Assembly (NCBI RefSeq): GCF_000379765.1 | Contig: NZ_KB903430.1 | Location: 654,945 to 718,944, forward strand | Length of the DNA stretch: 64,000 nt | Direction: 5' to 3' | Source: Flexithrix dorotheae DSM 6795 | Lineage (GTDB): Bacteria; Bacteroidota; Bacteroidia; Cytophagales; Flammeovirgaceae | Shown: one piece after another, positions 55,872 to 64,000 of the stretch | Layout: the number at the start of each line of letters is the position of its first letter | Position numbering within the stretch: the first letter of the stretch is position 1 | Notes under the pieces: model-generated | The model's input: only the letters and a program-made list of their open reading frames with translations | Database searches by the model: none | What the model was told of the DNA's origin: nothing | Position numbers and translations under genes: made by a program

Positions 55872-55906
55872 AAAGCGACCTGAAATGAATTTATTCAGGT
55901 CGCTTT
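55872..55906 (-). terminator. Hairpin terminator, strongest leftward
   Basis: AAAGCGACCTGAA (55872-55884) pairs with TTCAGGTCGCTTT (55894-55906); the minus strand continues with T7. It serves the leftward TPR gene and may also end the MocR transcript. Confidence 0.85.
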
Positions 55907-55930
55907 CCGAAAAGGAGAAAAATTTCACCC

Positions 55931-56656
55931 TTATTTTTGGGCGATTCTCGCTAAATATTTTTTAGCCTTTGTAGCCTCCTGAGAATCTTTGTAATCGTCA
56001 ATAATTTCCTGGTAGGCTTCTTTTGCAGCTGCTAAATCATCCGCAGATTCATGTGCGATGGCCAATTTCATCAAATATATTGGCGTAAATTCCTTATTAG
56101 GATCTGTTTCGCTCGCTTTTTTATAATTGGTGATAGCATTTGCATAATCGCCCTTTTCCATATAGGCATCACCTAAAAGACAATAATCTCTGGCCTCAAT
56201 TAACACACCCGACTCATCGAATTGCTGTAAATAATTGATTGCATTATCATATTCACCTAATTTCAAATAACTCACACCCGCATAAAAATTTGCCAGGTTT
56301 CCGGCTTTTGTACTGCTGTAGTCTTCTGCTATAGCTACAAAACCATCGGTAAAGTTACCATCACCATCCAATGCCTTATTTAGGGAGTCTTTTTGAAGAT
56401 AGAAAATAGCAGGGAATAATTGCTCCTGAGCAGTAACTTCCTGATTTGAATTATACCATTGATAGTAGAAAAATCCTCCTAATAATAGGATGATTGCAGC
56501 AAAAATACCCGTAAGTAAATTCTTATGAGAGGTTGCAAATTCCTGAGATTTGCTTAATGATTCCTGAATTGCTTCAGGATTTTCCATATAATCAGTTACG
56601 GTTGGCGCATGTTGTTCTGCACTCTTTTTACTCGCTACTTTACTTTTCTTTGCCAT
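55931..56656 (-). CDS. YfgM-like TPR membrane protein
   Basis: A 241-residue protein: lysine-rich N-terminus, one helix (HKNLLTGIFAAIILLLGGFFYYQWY, about 42-67), then TPR repeats (GNLANFYAGVSYLKLGEYDNAINYLQQFD, DYCLLGDAYMEKGDYANAITNYKKASETDPNKE, MKLAIAHESADDLAAAKEAYQEIIDDYKDSQEA). YfgM-type proteins contribute to envelope-protein folding with the Sec translocon; here the exact role is inferred. Single gene ended by a shared terminator. Confidence 0.85.
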   Translation of the reverse strand: MAKKSKVASKKSAEQHAPTVTDYMENPEAIQESLSKSQEFATSHKNLLTGIFAAIILLLGGFFYYQWYNSNQEVTAQEQLFPAIFYLQKDSLNKALDGDGNFTDGFVAIAEDYSSTKAGNLANFYAGVSYLKLGEYDNAINYLQQFDESGVLIEARDYCLLGDAYMEKGDYANAITNYKKASETDPNKEFTPIYLMKLAIAHESADDLAAAKEAYQEIIDDYKDSQEATKAKKYLARIAQK

Positions 56657-56736
56657 TGCTAAATTTAATTAAGGGTGCAAAAATATATATTTTCTCTTTA
56701 ATTAGGAATTTTGGTCAAAAATTATGACAATAAAAA

Positions 56737-56768
56737 AACAGACTAATATCTAAAATAGTAGTCTGTTT
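56737..56768 (-). terminator. Terminator of the pdhA transcript
   Basis: AAACAGACTA (56737-56746) pairs with TAGTCTGTTT (56759-56768); on the minus strand T-runs follow. About 90 bases past the pdhA stop. Confidence 0.7.
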
Positions 56769-56858
56769 TTAATAAAATTCAGCTAAAAACCTTTATAATC
56801 AATTTACCAGGGTTAATTAAAGCAGTTATTTTAAATAAATGAAATCTGACTGCTGTCA

Positions 56859-57878
56859 TTAATCAATTGTAAATGGATAATCATCCTCAGCATAAATATC
56901 TTTATAAATTTCACTAGGATCAGGGAAAGGAGATTCTTCCGCAAATTTTACTGAATCTAGAACACGTTGCTTAATATCCTTATCAATTTTCTTCAATTCC
57001 TCCTCAGTAGCAAAACCCTGCTCAATTAAAGCAACTTTTACCTGCTCAATCGGATCTTGTTTTTTATAGTCAGCGACTTCCTCCTTAGTTCTGTATTTTG
57101 CCGGATCGGACATTGAGTGACCTTTATACCGGTAAGTTCTAAGTTCTAATAAAGTTGGTCCTTCACCTGCTCTGGCTCTTTTTGCAGCTTTTTCTATTGC
57201 AAGATGTACATCGTCAACCCGCATTGCGTCAACTGGCTCTGAAGGCATATCATAGGCAGCTCCCAGTTGGTATAGATCAGTTACGTTAGATGTTCTTTTC
57301 ACAGAAGTACCCATAGCATAGCCATTGTTTTCAATAGCGAAAATCACAGGTAATTTCCATGACATTGCCATGTTAAATGCTTCGTGAAATGCTCCTTGTC
57401 TCACTGCACCATCTCCCATATAGCAAATACAAAGTTTTCCTGTTTTGTTGTATTTTTCGGCAAAAGCAAGACCTGCTCCAAGTGGAATTTGTCCACCTAC
57501 AATCCCATGTCCTCCTACAAAACCTCTTTCCTTATCAAACATGTGCATAGATCCTCCCTTTCCTTTCGAACATCCGGTTACCTTTGCAAATAACTCGGCC
57601 ATAATTGCATTAGGATCAGAACCTAGTGCTAAAGGATGACCATGATCTCTATAAGCAGTAATATATTTGTCACCCTCCTCTAAAGCTGAAACAGCACCCA
57701 CAGCACATGCTTCCTGACCAATATACAAGTGGCAAAAACCTTTTATCTTTTGCTGCCCATATAATTGACCGGCTTTTTCTTCAAACCTTCTGATCAGTAA
57801 CATTTTCTCATACCAAAACATGTATGTTTCCTTTGAGAACTCTACTCCTTTTGATTTTGCTTTTTCTTCCGTTAACAT
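56859..57878 (-). CDS. pdhA: Pyruvate dehydrogenase E1 component, alpha subunit
   Basis: A 339-residue E1-alpha subunit. The TPP-binding region is YMGDGAVRQGAFHEAFNMAMSWKLPVIFAIENNGYAMGTS, and the phosphorylation-loop-like segment is YRYKGHSMSDPAKYRTKEE. It oxidatively decarboxylates pyruvate with a separate beta subunit and E2/E3. No E1-beta or E2 gene lies in the window, so the complex is encoded at a distance; Cytophagales commonly have unlinked pdhA. Branched-chain ketoacid specificity cannot be fully excluded. Confidence 0.9.
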   Translation of the reverse strand: MLTEEKAKSKGVEFSKETYMFWYEKMLLIRRFEEKAGQLYGQQKIKGFCHLYIGQEACAVGAVSALEEGDKYITAYRDHGHPLALGSDPNAIMAELFAKVTGCSKGKGGSMHMFDKERGFVGGHGIVGGQIPLGAGLAFAEKYNKTGKLCICYMGDGAVRQGAFHEAFNMAMSWKLPVIFAIENNGYAMGTSVKRTSNVTDLYQLGAAYDMPSEPVDAMRVDDVHLAIEKAAKRARAGEGPTLLELRTYRYKGHSMSDPAKYRTKEEVADYKKQDPIEQVKVALIEQGFATEEELKKIDKDIKQRVLDSVKFAEESPFPDPSEIYKDIYAEDDYPFTID

Positions 57879-58163
57879 TATTTATCTAAGTTTCGCCTTT
57901 TAACTTTTTACCTTGCAGCCAACCAATATGAAATGGCCAATCCGGCTGCTGAACAAAAATTTAGCTAAAGTTATAAAATCAACATTTAACTCATTTGAAG
58001 TTTCTGCAAAAATGTTAAAAGAATTTTAATTTTGATAAGAAAATCCCAAAAAAGGATTTGCAAGGGTAGTTTCTTTTTAATATTGTAAAAATTAGTCCCA
58101 GATATTAATATAATTCTACTAGGAGGACCCAGGAATAATTTTACAAAATACCTTGAATTTAAT

Positions 58164-58853
58164 ATGGATATTCCAAAATATGCGATAATTGTGGCAGGAG
58201 GAAAAGGCAACAGGATGAACACCCAAATTCCCAAACAATTCATCCCTCTTCTAGGCAAACCTGTTTTAATGCATACCATTGAAAGATTTTACTTTGCAGC
58301 CTCAGAAACCAAAATCATACTGGTTTTACCGCAACATCATGTAGAATTTTGGAACAACCTGGTTGAAAAACACAATTTCAAAGTACCTCATCAAATCGCC
58401 ATTGGAGGGGCTTCCCGTTTCCAATCGGTGAAAAGTGGGTTAAATAAAATAGAGGAACAGGAAGGCCTTGTGGCAATCCATGACGGGGTAAGGCCATTTA
58501 TTAGTAAAGAAATTATTGATTTGGCTTATCAAACGGCAAATAAAAAGGGAAATGCCATTGTGGCTGTTCAGCTAAAAGATTCTATAAGGGAAGTATCCGA
58601 AACCGGAAATGATGCAAGAGACAGAAACCGGTACAGGCTTATTCAAACCCCGCAGACTTTTAAAATTGGCTTGATAAAAACTGCTTATAACACTCCTGAA
58701 ACCAGTTTCTTTACAGATGATGCAAGTGTGGCTGAGGCAAGCGGAAATGAAATAAATTTGGTGGAGGGATCCTATTACAATATCAAAATTACCACACCAG
58801 AGGATTTACAAATAGCCGGAATTTTTGCCAAAAAAAAATGGAACAACGAATAG
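58164..58853 (+). CDS. ispD: 2-C-methyl-D-erythritol 4-phosphate cytidylyltransferase
   Basis: A 229-residue enzyme of the MEP isoprenoid pathway, coupling MEP to CTP. Motifs are intact: AIIVAGGKGNRMNTQIPKQFIPLLGKPVLMHTIERF, IGGASRFQSVKSGL, VAIHDGVRPFIS, and RLIQTPQTFK with TDDASVAE. The rightward gene stands alone and starts 285 bases from divergent pdhA. Confidence 0.93.
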   Translation: MDIPKYAIIVAGGKGNRMNTQIPKQFIPLLGKPVLMHTIERFYFAASETKIILVLPQHHVEFWNNLVEKHNFKVPHQIAIGGASRFQSVKSGLNKIEEQEGLVAIHDGVRPFISKEIIDLAYQTANKKGNAIVAVQLKDSIREVSETGNDARDRNRYRLIQTPQTFKIGLIKTAYNTPETSFFTDDASVAEASGNEINLVEGSYYNIKITTPEDLQIAGIFAKKKWNNE

Positions 58854-58940
58854 GTTCCATTTAATTTAATACGTTTTCAAAATTTCCTTTTTAAAGTTAA
58901 AGATCCTGAGTTAAAGGATTAAAAGAAAGATTTACAAAGG

Positions 58941-59162
58941 TTAATACTCATCCTCATTAAAAAAGAAGTCTTCTTTTGTAGGATAGTCAGGCCAGATTTC
59001 CTCGATACTTTCATAGGGTTGACCGTCATCTTCTAATTCCTGAAGATTCTCAACCACCTCCATAGGGGCACCAGTTCTTATTGAATAATCAATTAATTCA
59101 TCTTTGGTCGCTGGCCATGGCGCATCTTCAAGGTATGATGCTAATTCTAATGTCCAATACAT
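58941..59162 (-). CDS. DUF2795-family small protein
   Basis: A 73-residue acidic protein of the DUF2795 family, recognised by WTLELASYLEDAPWPATKDELIDYSIRTGAPMEVVENLQELEDDG. The Bacteroidota version ends in a region rich in Asp, Glu and Phe (PTKEDFFFNEDEY). Family function is unknown. Its transcript may begin near 59360 with a leader of about 200 bases if the promoter below is correct. Confidence 0.85.
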   Translation of the reverse strand: MYWTLELASYLEDAPWPATKDELIDYSIRTGAPMEVVENLQELEDDGQPYESIEEIWPDYPTKEDFFFNEDEY

Positions 59163-59367
59163 AGTCTATAGTCTTTTTATCATTTAATTTAAAATATTTC
59201 AACCAAAACAATTATAAAAAACTTTATATAAAAATTATTCCAAAAAAACAATTTTTTTGTGCAAAGTTTTTTTTTGATACCATGAACGACATCCCTTTCT
59301 AATTGTTTTACTCAAAACCTTTTTAGGCATTAAAGGGTTCGAATTTTTGGCCTTTTGGTATTTTGCG

Positions 59368-59399
59368 CAAAAGTAACTTTATAAAATTAAAAAAAGCAA
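59368..59399 (-). promoter_or_regulatory. Candidate promoter for the DUF2795 gene
   Basis: On the minus strand TACTTTTG (59368-59375) matches the -7 box TAnnTTTG, and TTG (59397-59399) lies 21 bases upstream as the -33 element. The latter overlaps the terminator hairpin of the SPOR-protein gene. The start would be about 200 bases before the DUF2795 ATG. Confidence 0.4.
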
Positions 59400-59420
59400 T
59401 ACTTTTAAGGTATTGCTTTT
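59391..59420 (-). terminator. Hairpin terminator after the SPOR-protein gene
   Basis: AAAAGCAATAC (59392-59402) pairs with GTATTGCTTTT (59410-59420). On the minus strand T7 follows. It lies 28 bases past the stop of the SPOR gene. Confidence 0.8.
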
Positions 59421-59447
59421 ATTTTTATTTCAAAAGTATTATAAGGC

Positions 59448-60068
59448 TTATCTTCCCGATGCTCCTTCTGCTCCTCCTTCAAGTACTTCTTTAATATCTT
59501 TTCTTTGATTGTCTTCATAAGCTACAATCCACGCATCTTTTACCCCCATCTCTCTCAGGTACTTCTTAAAAGTATCCGCTTCCCAATAATCTCTAAAAAA
59601 TCCAATAGTATATTTTTTAACACCATCTTCATCCTCAGTCCAGAAGTTTCCTTTTTCCTGAAATTGCGATAAATCTTTATTTCTAAAAGCACCAATCTGA
59701 ACTTTATACACAACACCTTTTGTGTAATCATCTCCACCTTCAGTTACATTTTTACCACAATCCGCCTGGATAGCCTTAAGCTTATTATGCAAATCGGAAA
59801 TTTCCTGATCCTTAGAGGCTGTTAAAGATTGTTGATCTTTCAATTGGCTTTCCATTTTAGTAATATTCTTTTTTAAAGCTCCATTTTCAGCCTGTAATGA
59901 ATTTACATCTTCATACATAGCTTTAAACTTTAATGGATCCATACTCTTCATTTTCTGTTTCCATTTTTTAGCTTCCTTTTTTTCTGCCTTAGTCAGTTTT
60001 TGAGCTGAAACATTTGTGGTAAAAATAATTCCTACACAAAAAGTTAAGATGGTTAATAAGATTCTCAT
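59448..60068 (-). CDS. Exported coiled-coil protein with SPOR domain
   Basis: Started at the ATG at 60066-60068 (206 residues; a TTG six bases before is less likely). Signal peptide (MRILLTILTFCVGIIFTTNVSAQ), a long helix/coiled-coil part (about 25-105, LKFKAMYEDVNSLQAENGALKKNITKMESQLKDQ) and a SPOR-like domain (about 120-185, VVYKVQIGAFRNKDLSQF, then YTIGFFRDYWEADTFKKYLREMGVKDAWIV). SPOR domains bind glycan strands lacking stem peptides at division sites. Proteins of this plan are often annotated as Ezrin/radixin/moesin family in Cytophagales. Confidence 0.82.
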   Translation of the reverse strand: MRILLTILTFCVGIIFTTNVSAQKLTKAEKKEAKKWKQKMKSMDPLKFKAMYEDVNSLQAENGALKKNITKMESQLKDQQSLTASKDQEISDLHNKLKAIQADCGKNVTEGGDDYTKGVVYKVQIGAFRNKDLSQFQEKGNFWTEDEDGVKKYTIGFFRDYWEADTFKKYLREMGVKDAWIVAYEDNQRKDIKEVLEGGAEGASGR

Positions 60069-60464
60069 GATCAATAATTCTAATTAATATTAATTTTTTT
60101 GCTAATAATTTTCAAATTGGGAAAAATCCAAGTATAGGAAATTCACTTTTTAAACAAGGTAAGTAAAGAAAATATTTTAACAAAACTGACTTTTTTACCT
60201 TTTTTATGAAACCTATTCGACATAGCTCCCATTTCGGAATACGAATTATTTGATTTTAAAGCCGAAGAAATAATTTAAGTAAAAAGGGAGGAAAAATTTT
60301 ACGCTAAAATGTTTAGGTAAATAGTTCAAAAAATATCAACTCTCCCCGAAAAAGTTGATTTGGTAAATAAAAATAATAATTTTCTAATAAACAAAAGTAT
60401 GAAGCTTATAAAACATAAACAATAGTCGGGGCAAAAGGCGCCCCAACTATCGCCTTGTATATTG
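60069..60464. other. Intergenic region between fumC and the SPOR gene
   Basis: About 400 bases. It contains the fumC terminator hairpin (60422-60450), a second inverted repeat ATCAACT/AGTTGAT (60335-60359, with T-run on the minus strand), and otherwise no recognised gene. Confidence 0.4.
60422..60450 (-). terminator. Hairpin downstream of fumC
   Basis: ATAGTCGGGGC (60422-60432) pairs with GCCCCAACTAT (60440-60450) including one G-U pair. It lies 15 bases past the fumC stop; the following T-run is weak, so termination may need the second hairpin at 60335-60359. Confidence 0.5.
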
Positions 60465-61856
60465 TTATAAATTTCCAATCATTTTTGATGGAATAACCCA
60501 TTCATCAAATTGCTCATTGGTTAACAGTTTTAATTCTAAAGCAGCTTCTCTTAAAGTAGTTCCATCGGCATGCGCTTTTTTGGCAATTTTTGCTGCGTTG
60601 TCATAGCCAATATGCGTATTTAAGGCAGTTACAAGCATCAGGGAATTTTCCAAATGTTCCTTTATCGCTTTGTGATTGGGCTCAATTCCTACAGCACAGT
60701 TTTCATCAAAGGACTGACAAGCATCTCCAATAAGTCTCGCTGCTGTTAGTACATTAAAGGCCATCATTGGTTTGAAAACATTCAACTCAAAGTGTCCGGT
60801 AGATCCACCTACACTCACAGCTGTATCCAGTCCAATCACCTGAGCACACACCATAGTTAATGCTTCGCACTGCGTAGGGTTCACTTTTCCAGGCATAATG
60901 GAAGACCCTGGCTCGTTGGAAGGAATTATTATTTCTCCAATTCCCGATCTTGGTCCTGAAGACAACATCCTGATATCATTGCCAATTTTCATCAGGCTAA
61001 CAGCTACTTGTTTTAGTGCACCTGACGCGCCAACCATGCCATCATGAGCTGCAAGGGCCTCAAATTTATTGGGAGCTGTTACAAAAGGCAATCCGGTTAA
61101 TTCAGAAATTTTCTTGGCAACTAATTCTGCATAGCCTTGAGGGGCATTCAATCCAGTTCCTACAGCGGTTCCTCCCAGTGCCAATTCAGACAAATGTCCC
61201 AGGGAATGCTTTAATGCAGCAATTCCGTGATCCAATTGGGAAACATACCCACTAAACTCCATACCCAAAGTAAGAGGTGTAGCATCCATAAAGTGTGTCC
61301 GGCCAATTTTAACCACATCTTTAAATGCCTTTGCTTTTTTATCCAGGGTATCTCTTAATTGCTGAACTTTAGGAATAGTTTGCTCCAAGATATATTGATA
61401 TGAAGCAATGTGCATGGCCGTTGGGAAGGTATCATTAGAAGATTGTGACTTATTTACGTCATCATTGGGGTGAATTTTCTTAGCTTTATCTTCCAGGCTT
61501 CCACCCAGTAACACATGTGCTCTGTTGGCAATTACCTCATTGGAATTCATATTGGATTGGGTTCCGGAACCGGTTTGCCAAACAACAAGAGGGAATTGAT
61601 CATCCAGTTTACCTTCCAGAATTTCCGCACAAACCTTCGAAATAATTTCTGCCTTATCGGTATCCAAAACGCCTAAATCGGCATTGGTTAAAGCTGCCGC
61701 TTTTTTTAATATGGCAAATGCCCTTATGATTTCCATAGGCATGGTATGCCCGCCAATTTTAAAGTTTTGTATTGATCTTTGCGTTTGGGCTCCCCAATAT
61801 TTTTCGGCAGGAACCTGAACTTCTCCCATCGTATCTTTTTCTATTCTGTATCCCAT
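60465..61856 (-). CDS. fumC: Fumarate hydratase, class II
   Basis: A 463-residue TCA-cycle enzyme that hydrates fumarate to malate without an iron-sulfur cluster. Recognition sites: [34 protein letters not shown], and the class signature [16 protein letters not shown]. Length and start ([32 protein letters not shown]) are typical. Single gene. Confidence 0.95.
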   Translation of the reverse strand: MGYRIEKDTMGEVQVPAEKYWGAQTQRSIQNFKIGGHTMPMEIIRAFAILKKAAALTNADLGVLDTDKAEIISKVCAEILEGKLDDQFPLVVWQTGSGTQSNMNSNEVIANRAHVLLGGSLEDKAKKIHPNDDVNKSQSSNDTFPTAMHIASYQYILEQTIPKVQQLRDTLDKKAKAFKDVVKIGRTHFMDATPLTLGMEFSGYVSQLDHGIAALKHSLGHLSELALGGTAVGTGLNAPQGYAELVAKKISELTGLPFVTAPNKFEALAAHDGMVGASGALKQVAVSLMKIGNDIRMLSSGPRSGIGEIIIPSNEPGSSIMPGKVNPTQCEALTMVCAQVIGLDTAVSVGGSTGHFELNVFKPMMAFNVLTAARLIGDACQSFDENCAVGIEPNHKAIKEHLENSLMLVTALNTHIGYDNAAKIAKKAHADGTTLREAALELKLLTNEQFDEWVIPSKMIGNL

Positions 61857-62112
61857 CTTGAAAAAAGTTTTGAATTTTAATTTTATATTAAGTCAATTTA
61901 CTTCACCGGATTTTATTCCCCAAAATTCAGTTTAAATTTGAGCTATCTTCCTTCATAAATCATTGCAAAGCTAACTATTAAGTTGAAATATATATTGATT
62001 TTTATCAGGCTTTCCACCTGAAACTGGTATTTGGTCTTCTCAAGTCATTTGAATCTGCTCCTATACTCTTTTTTTTAAATCAGATAGCTAAATTTGGGAA
62101 AAAAATCCACCA

Positions 62113-62565
62113 ATGATCGTAGTAATTCAGAAAGTAACTCAGGCCGCTGTTAATATAGAAAACAAGTTAAATGGGAAGATTAATGAAGGTTTAATGATAT
62201 TATTAGGTATAACCCATGATGATAATGAAAGTGATATTGAATGGCTTAGTGGAAAAATTGTAAACCTTAGGATTTTTAATGATGAGGACGGCAAAATGAA
62301 CCGTTCAATCTTAGATGTAGGTGGAGATATTTTATTGGTAAGTCAGTTTACCCTGCATGCCAGTACAAAAAAGGGCAACAGACCTGGTTATAATGATGCC
62401 GCCAAACCTGACATTGCTATCCCACTTTATGAAAAAATGATAGTTGCATTGGAAGATAAACTTGGTAAAAAAATAGAAACCGGGGAGTTTGGGGCCATGA
62501 TGGAAGTAAGCCTTGTGAATGACGGTCCCGTTACTATTATTATAGATTCTAAAAATAAAAAATAG
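62113..62565 (+). CDS. dtd: D-aminoacyl-tRNA deacylase
   Basis: A 150-residue chiral-proofreading enzyme that removes D-amino acids from tRNA. Conserved parts: MIVVIQKVTQAAVNIENKLNGKINEGLMILLGI, LLVSQFTLHASTKKGNRPGYNDAAKP and the C-terminal NDGPVTIIIDS, which forms the cross-subunit active site with the Gly-Pro motif. A TAAATTTG box (62089-62096) lies about 17 bases before the ATG and may be the -7 element, though no matching -33 element was seen. Confidence 0.94.
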   Translation: MIVVIQKVTQAAVNIENKLNGKINEGLMILLGITHDDNESDIEWLSGKIVNLRIFNDEDGKMNRSILDVGGDILLVSQFTLHASTKKGNRPGYNDAAKPDIAIPLYEKMIVALEDKLGKKIETGEFGAMMEVSLVNDGPVTIIIDSKNKK

Positions 62566-62576
62566 AACCGAAAAAT

Positions 62577-62606
62577 GGGAACTTTCCAGGCATACCGGAA
62601 GTTCCC
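62577..62606. terminator. Hairpin after dtd
   Basis: GGGAACTT (62577-62584) pairs with AAGTTCCC (62599-62606). T-run weak; a terminator role is likely but not secure. Confidence 0.5.
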
Positions 62607-62710
62607 TTGCTAATTCCACTATCTCATTTTACTTCATTTCTGTTTTTTTTATTTATCCATCTTTCATTAAGGCTTTTTTCCATAAAATTTAATTGCACCA
62701 ACCCTAATTT

Positions 62711-63760
62711 ATGAAAGAAGATTACCAAAAAGGCCGGGGAGCTCAGAAAAACACAGCCAACCGTTTTTCAAAAACCTTTTATGAATTTGAACCAACTGAC
62801 CATGAAGATGAAAGGATAAATGCACCATCTACCAGGATTTATAAAGAATCCCCTAAAAAAATTATTAGCTCCAATAAAAGCCCTGATATTCCTTTTAATT
62901 ATTCTATAAATCCTTATCAGGGATGTGAACACGGCTGCATTTACTGTTATGCCAGGCCCACTCACGAATATTGGGGTTTTAGTGCCGGTTGGGATTTTGA
63001 AAGCAAAATTGTGGTGAAGGAAAACGCAGCCAGGTTATTGGAAAATCAGTTTTTAAGCAAAAACTGGAAACCCACTCCTATTATGCTTTCAGGAAATACA
63101 GATTGTTACCAGCCGCTGGAAAAGAAGCTGGAAATAACTAGGTCTTTACTTAAAGTTTTTATGAAATATGGAAATCCTGTGGGTATAATTACCAAAAACA
63201 GCCTGATTTTAAGAGATCTGGACATTTTGAAAGATTTGGCCAAAGAAGGTCTGGTTCATGTTGTCATAAGCATTACCACTCTGGATGAAAATTTAAGGCG
63301 CCTGATGGAGCCAAGAACAGCCTCTGGAAAAAAGAAACTGGAAACCATTCAACAACTTACATCCGCAGGTATTCCTGTTGGAGTAATGACTGCTCCAATT
63401 ATCCCCGCATTGAATAGCCCGGAAATTCCAGAAATTTTAAAGCAATCTTCAGCGCAGGGTGCTTTGATGGCAGGCTTTACCCTTGTCAGGTTGAATGGCG
63501 CTTTAGAAACGCTGTTTAAGGACTGGCTTGAAAAGAATTTCCCGGACAAAGCTGATAAAGTCTGGAATCAAATTATGGATATTCATGGAGGGAATCCTGG
63601 CGATTCAAGATTTGGGACCAGAATGCGAGGAGAAGGTAAAATTGCAGAAAGTATTACCCAGTTATTTAAGATTTCCAGAGCAAGGTATTTCAAAAACAAA
63701 AAACTTCCTCCATTCAATTTAGATAGGTTTCGCAAAGGTGGAAATCTTACCTTGTTTTAG
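62711..63760 (+). CDS. PA0069-family radical SAM protein
   Basis: A 349-residue radical SAM protein with the iron-sulfur triad CxxxCxxC at Cys72, Cys76 and Cys79 (CEHGCIYCYARPTHEYWG), followed by SKIVVKENAARLL and LSGNTDCYQPLEKKLEITRSLLKVF, typical of the PA0069 group related to spore photoproduct lyase. The last 60 residues (GDSRFGTRMRGEGKIAESI) also match the family. Substrate unknown. Single gene. Confidence 0.9.
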   Translation: MKEDYQKGRGAQKNTANRFSKTFYEFEPTDHEDERINAPSTRIYKESPKKIISSNKSPDIPFNYSINPYQGCEHGCIYCYARPTHEYWGFSAGWDFESKIVVKENAARLLENQFLSKNWKPTPIMLSGNTDCYQPLEKKLEITRSLLKVFMKYGNPVGIITKNSLILRDLDILKDLAKEGLVHVVISITTLDENLRRLMEPRTASGKKKLETIQQLTSAGIPVGVMTAPIIPALNSPEIPEILKQSSAQGALMAGFTLVRLNGALETLFKDWLEKNFPDKADKVWNQIMDIHGGNPGDSRFGTRMRGEGKIAESITQLFKISRARYFKNKKLPPFNLDRFRKGGNLTLF

Positions 63761-63934
63761 ATACTAAATCACCTATACCAAAAATGCAGATACTTTTCTG
63801 CCATTTTAGTTAGTTTACCATAAATGGTATTATCTTCATTTTTTTTTATATTTTAATCATTTAAAACCTATGCCTTACTAATAAGTTCAATTTGCTTACC
63901 ACAATAATTCCACTACTTGGTTCTATTTTTATCT
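63761..63934. other. Intergenic region with a short palindrome
   Basis: About 170 bases upstream of the partial right-edge frame. TACCAT/ATGGTA (63816-63829) is a small operator-like inverted repeat. No gene recognised. Confidence 0.3.
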
Positions 63935-64000
63935 ATGGAGGAACTAGAAAAAGGTTTAAAACTATTACACTCAAGTGAAGATTCGTTGGTTTTTCATGGG
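63935..64000 (+). CDS. Possible N-terminus of a gene cut by the right edge
   Basis: From the ATG at 63935, 22 codons run open to the end of the window, reading MEELEKGLKLLHSSEDSLVFHG. The peptide is too short to name a family. It could be a real start of a protein, but its length alone does not exclude chance. Confidence 0.35.
   Translation, partial: MEELEKGLKLLHSSEDSLVFHG

Noticed and set aside
1-64000. CRISPR arrays, rRNA, tRNA, IS elements or prophage
   Set aside because: No regularly spaced repeats, no conserved rRNA or tRNA sequences, no transposase, integrase or phage structural genes were found on either strand.

Overview
The window is AT-rich DNA from a free-living member of the Bacteroidota, most likely order Cytophagales. 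Indicators are a PorT-type secretion gene next to menG, a cargo protein with a type IX secretion (T9SS) C-terminal sorting domain, a FecI/FecR/TonB-receptor cassette with an STN domain, an Lnb-type (DUF4105) lipoprotein acyltransferase, DUF5606 and DUF2795 proteins, a class 2 PyrD, and weak Shine-Dalgarno sequences. No rRNA, tRNA, CRISPR array, prophage or intact insertion sequence was recognised. The taxonomic call is inference from gene content, not a search.

Layout. 0-4 kb: an outer-membrane barrel cut by the left edge, an orphan LolD/MacB-type ABC ATPase, a secreted protein of unknown function and manA. 4.5-8.5 kb: two tandem DUF3857/transglutaminase-fold exported proteins, one lacking catalytic residues, then dusB, separated by a perfect 44-bp palindrome. 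9.7-15.4 kb: CPBP protease, DUF2007 protein and cdsA as an overlapping chain, then fRMsr, engB, a DUF5606 protein, an ArsR-type regulator and obg. 15.8-22 kb: a nucleotide-sugar dehydrogenase, pyrD with a possible decayed small gene after it, queA and a periplasmic L,D-transpeptidase. 22-29.4 kb: two tiny exported proteins sharing a C-terminal motif, a DUF1549/DUF1553 + DUF1501 pair with a divergent AraC regulator, then porT. 29.4-35.5 kb: menG, a PorE-like protein with TPR, PD40 and three OmpA-like domains, and a two-component system. 35.9-41.4 kb: ECF sigma factor, FecR anti-sigma factor, STN-containing TonB-dependent receptor and a lipoprotein, which together look like one cell-surface signalling and uptake unit. 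41.5-42.5 kb: an accessory-looking patch with two small minus-strand genes interspersed with hairpin repeats. 42.6-49.4 kb: Lnb-type acyltransferase, a T9SS-sorted FG-GAP protein, a Lon-N-like protein, a GH29 fucosidase and a hotdog-fold protein. 49.6-55.9 kb: EcsC protein plus acyl-CoA-binding protein, then PhzF, a Cys/Met-metabolism PLP enzyme and an EamA exporter opposite a MocR regulator. 55.9-64 kb: mostly housekeeping genes (YfgM-like TPR protein, pdhA, ispD, DUF2795, SPOR protein, fumC, dtd, a radical SAM protein) and the start of a gene cut by the right edge.

Most of the window is chromosomal core. The parts that most merit a second look are the paired small exported proteins (22.4-22.9 kb) with their hairpin-rich leader, the decayed frame coupled to pyrD (17.3 kb), the repeat-bounded small genes (41.6-42.5 kb), the three-OmpA-domain protein (30.3-33.2 kb), and the active/inactive transglutaminase-fold pair (4.5-8.4 kb). 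I found no clearly new multi-gene system; these are leads.
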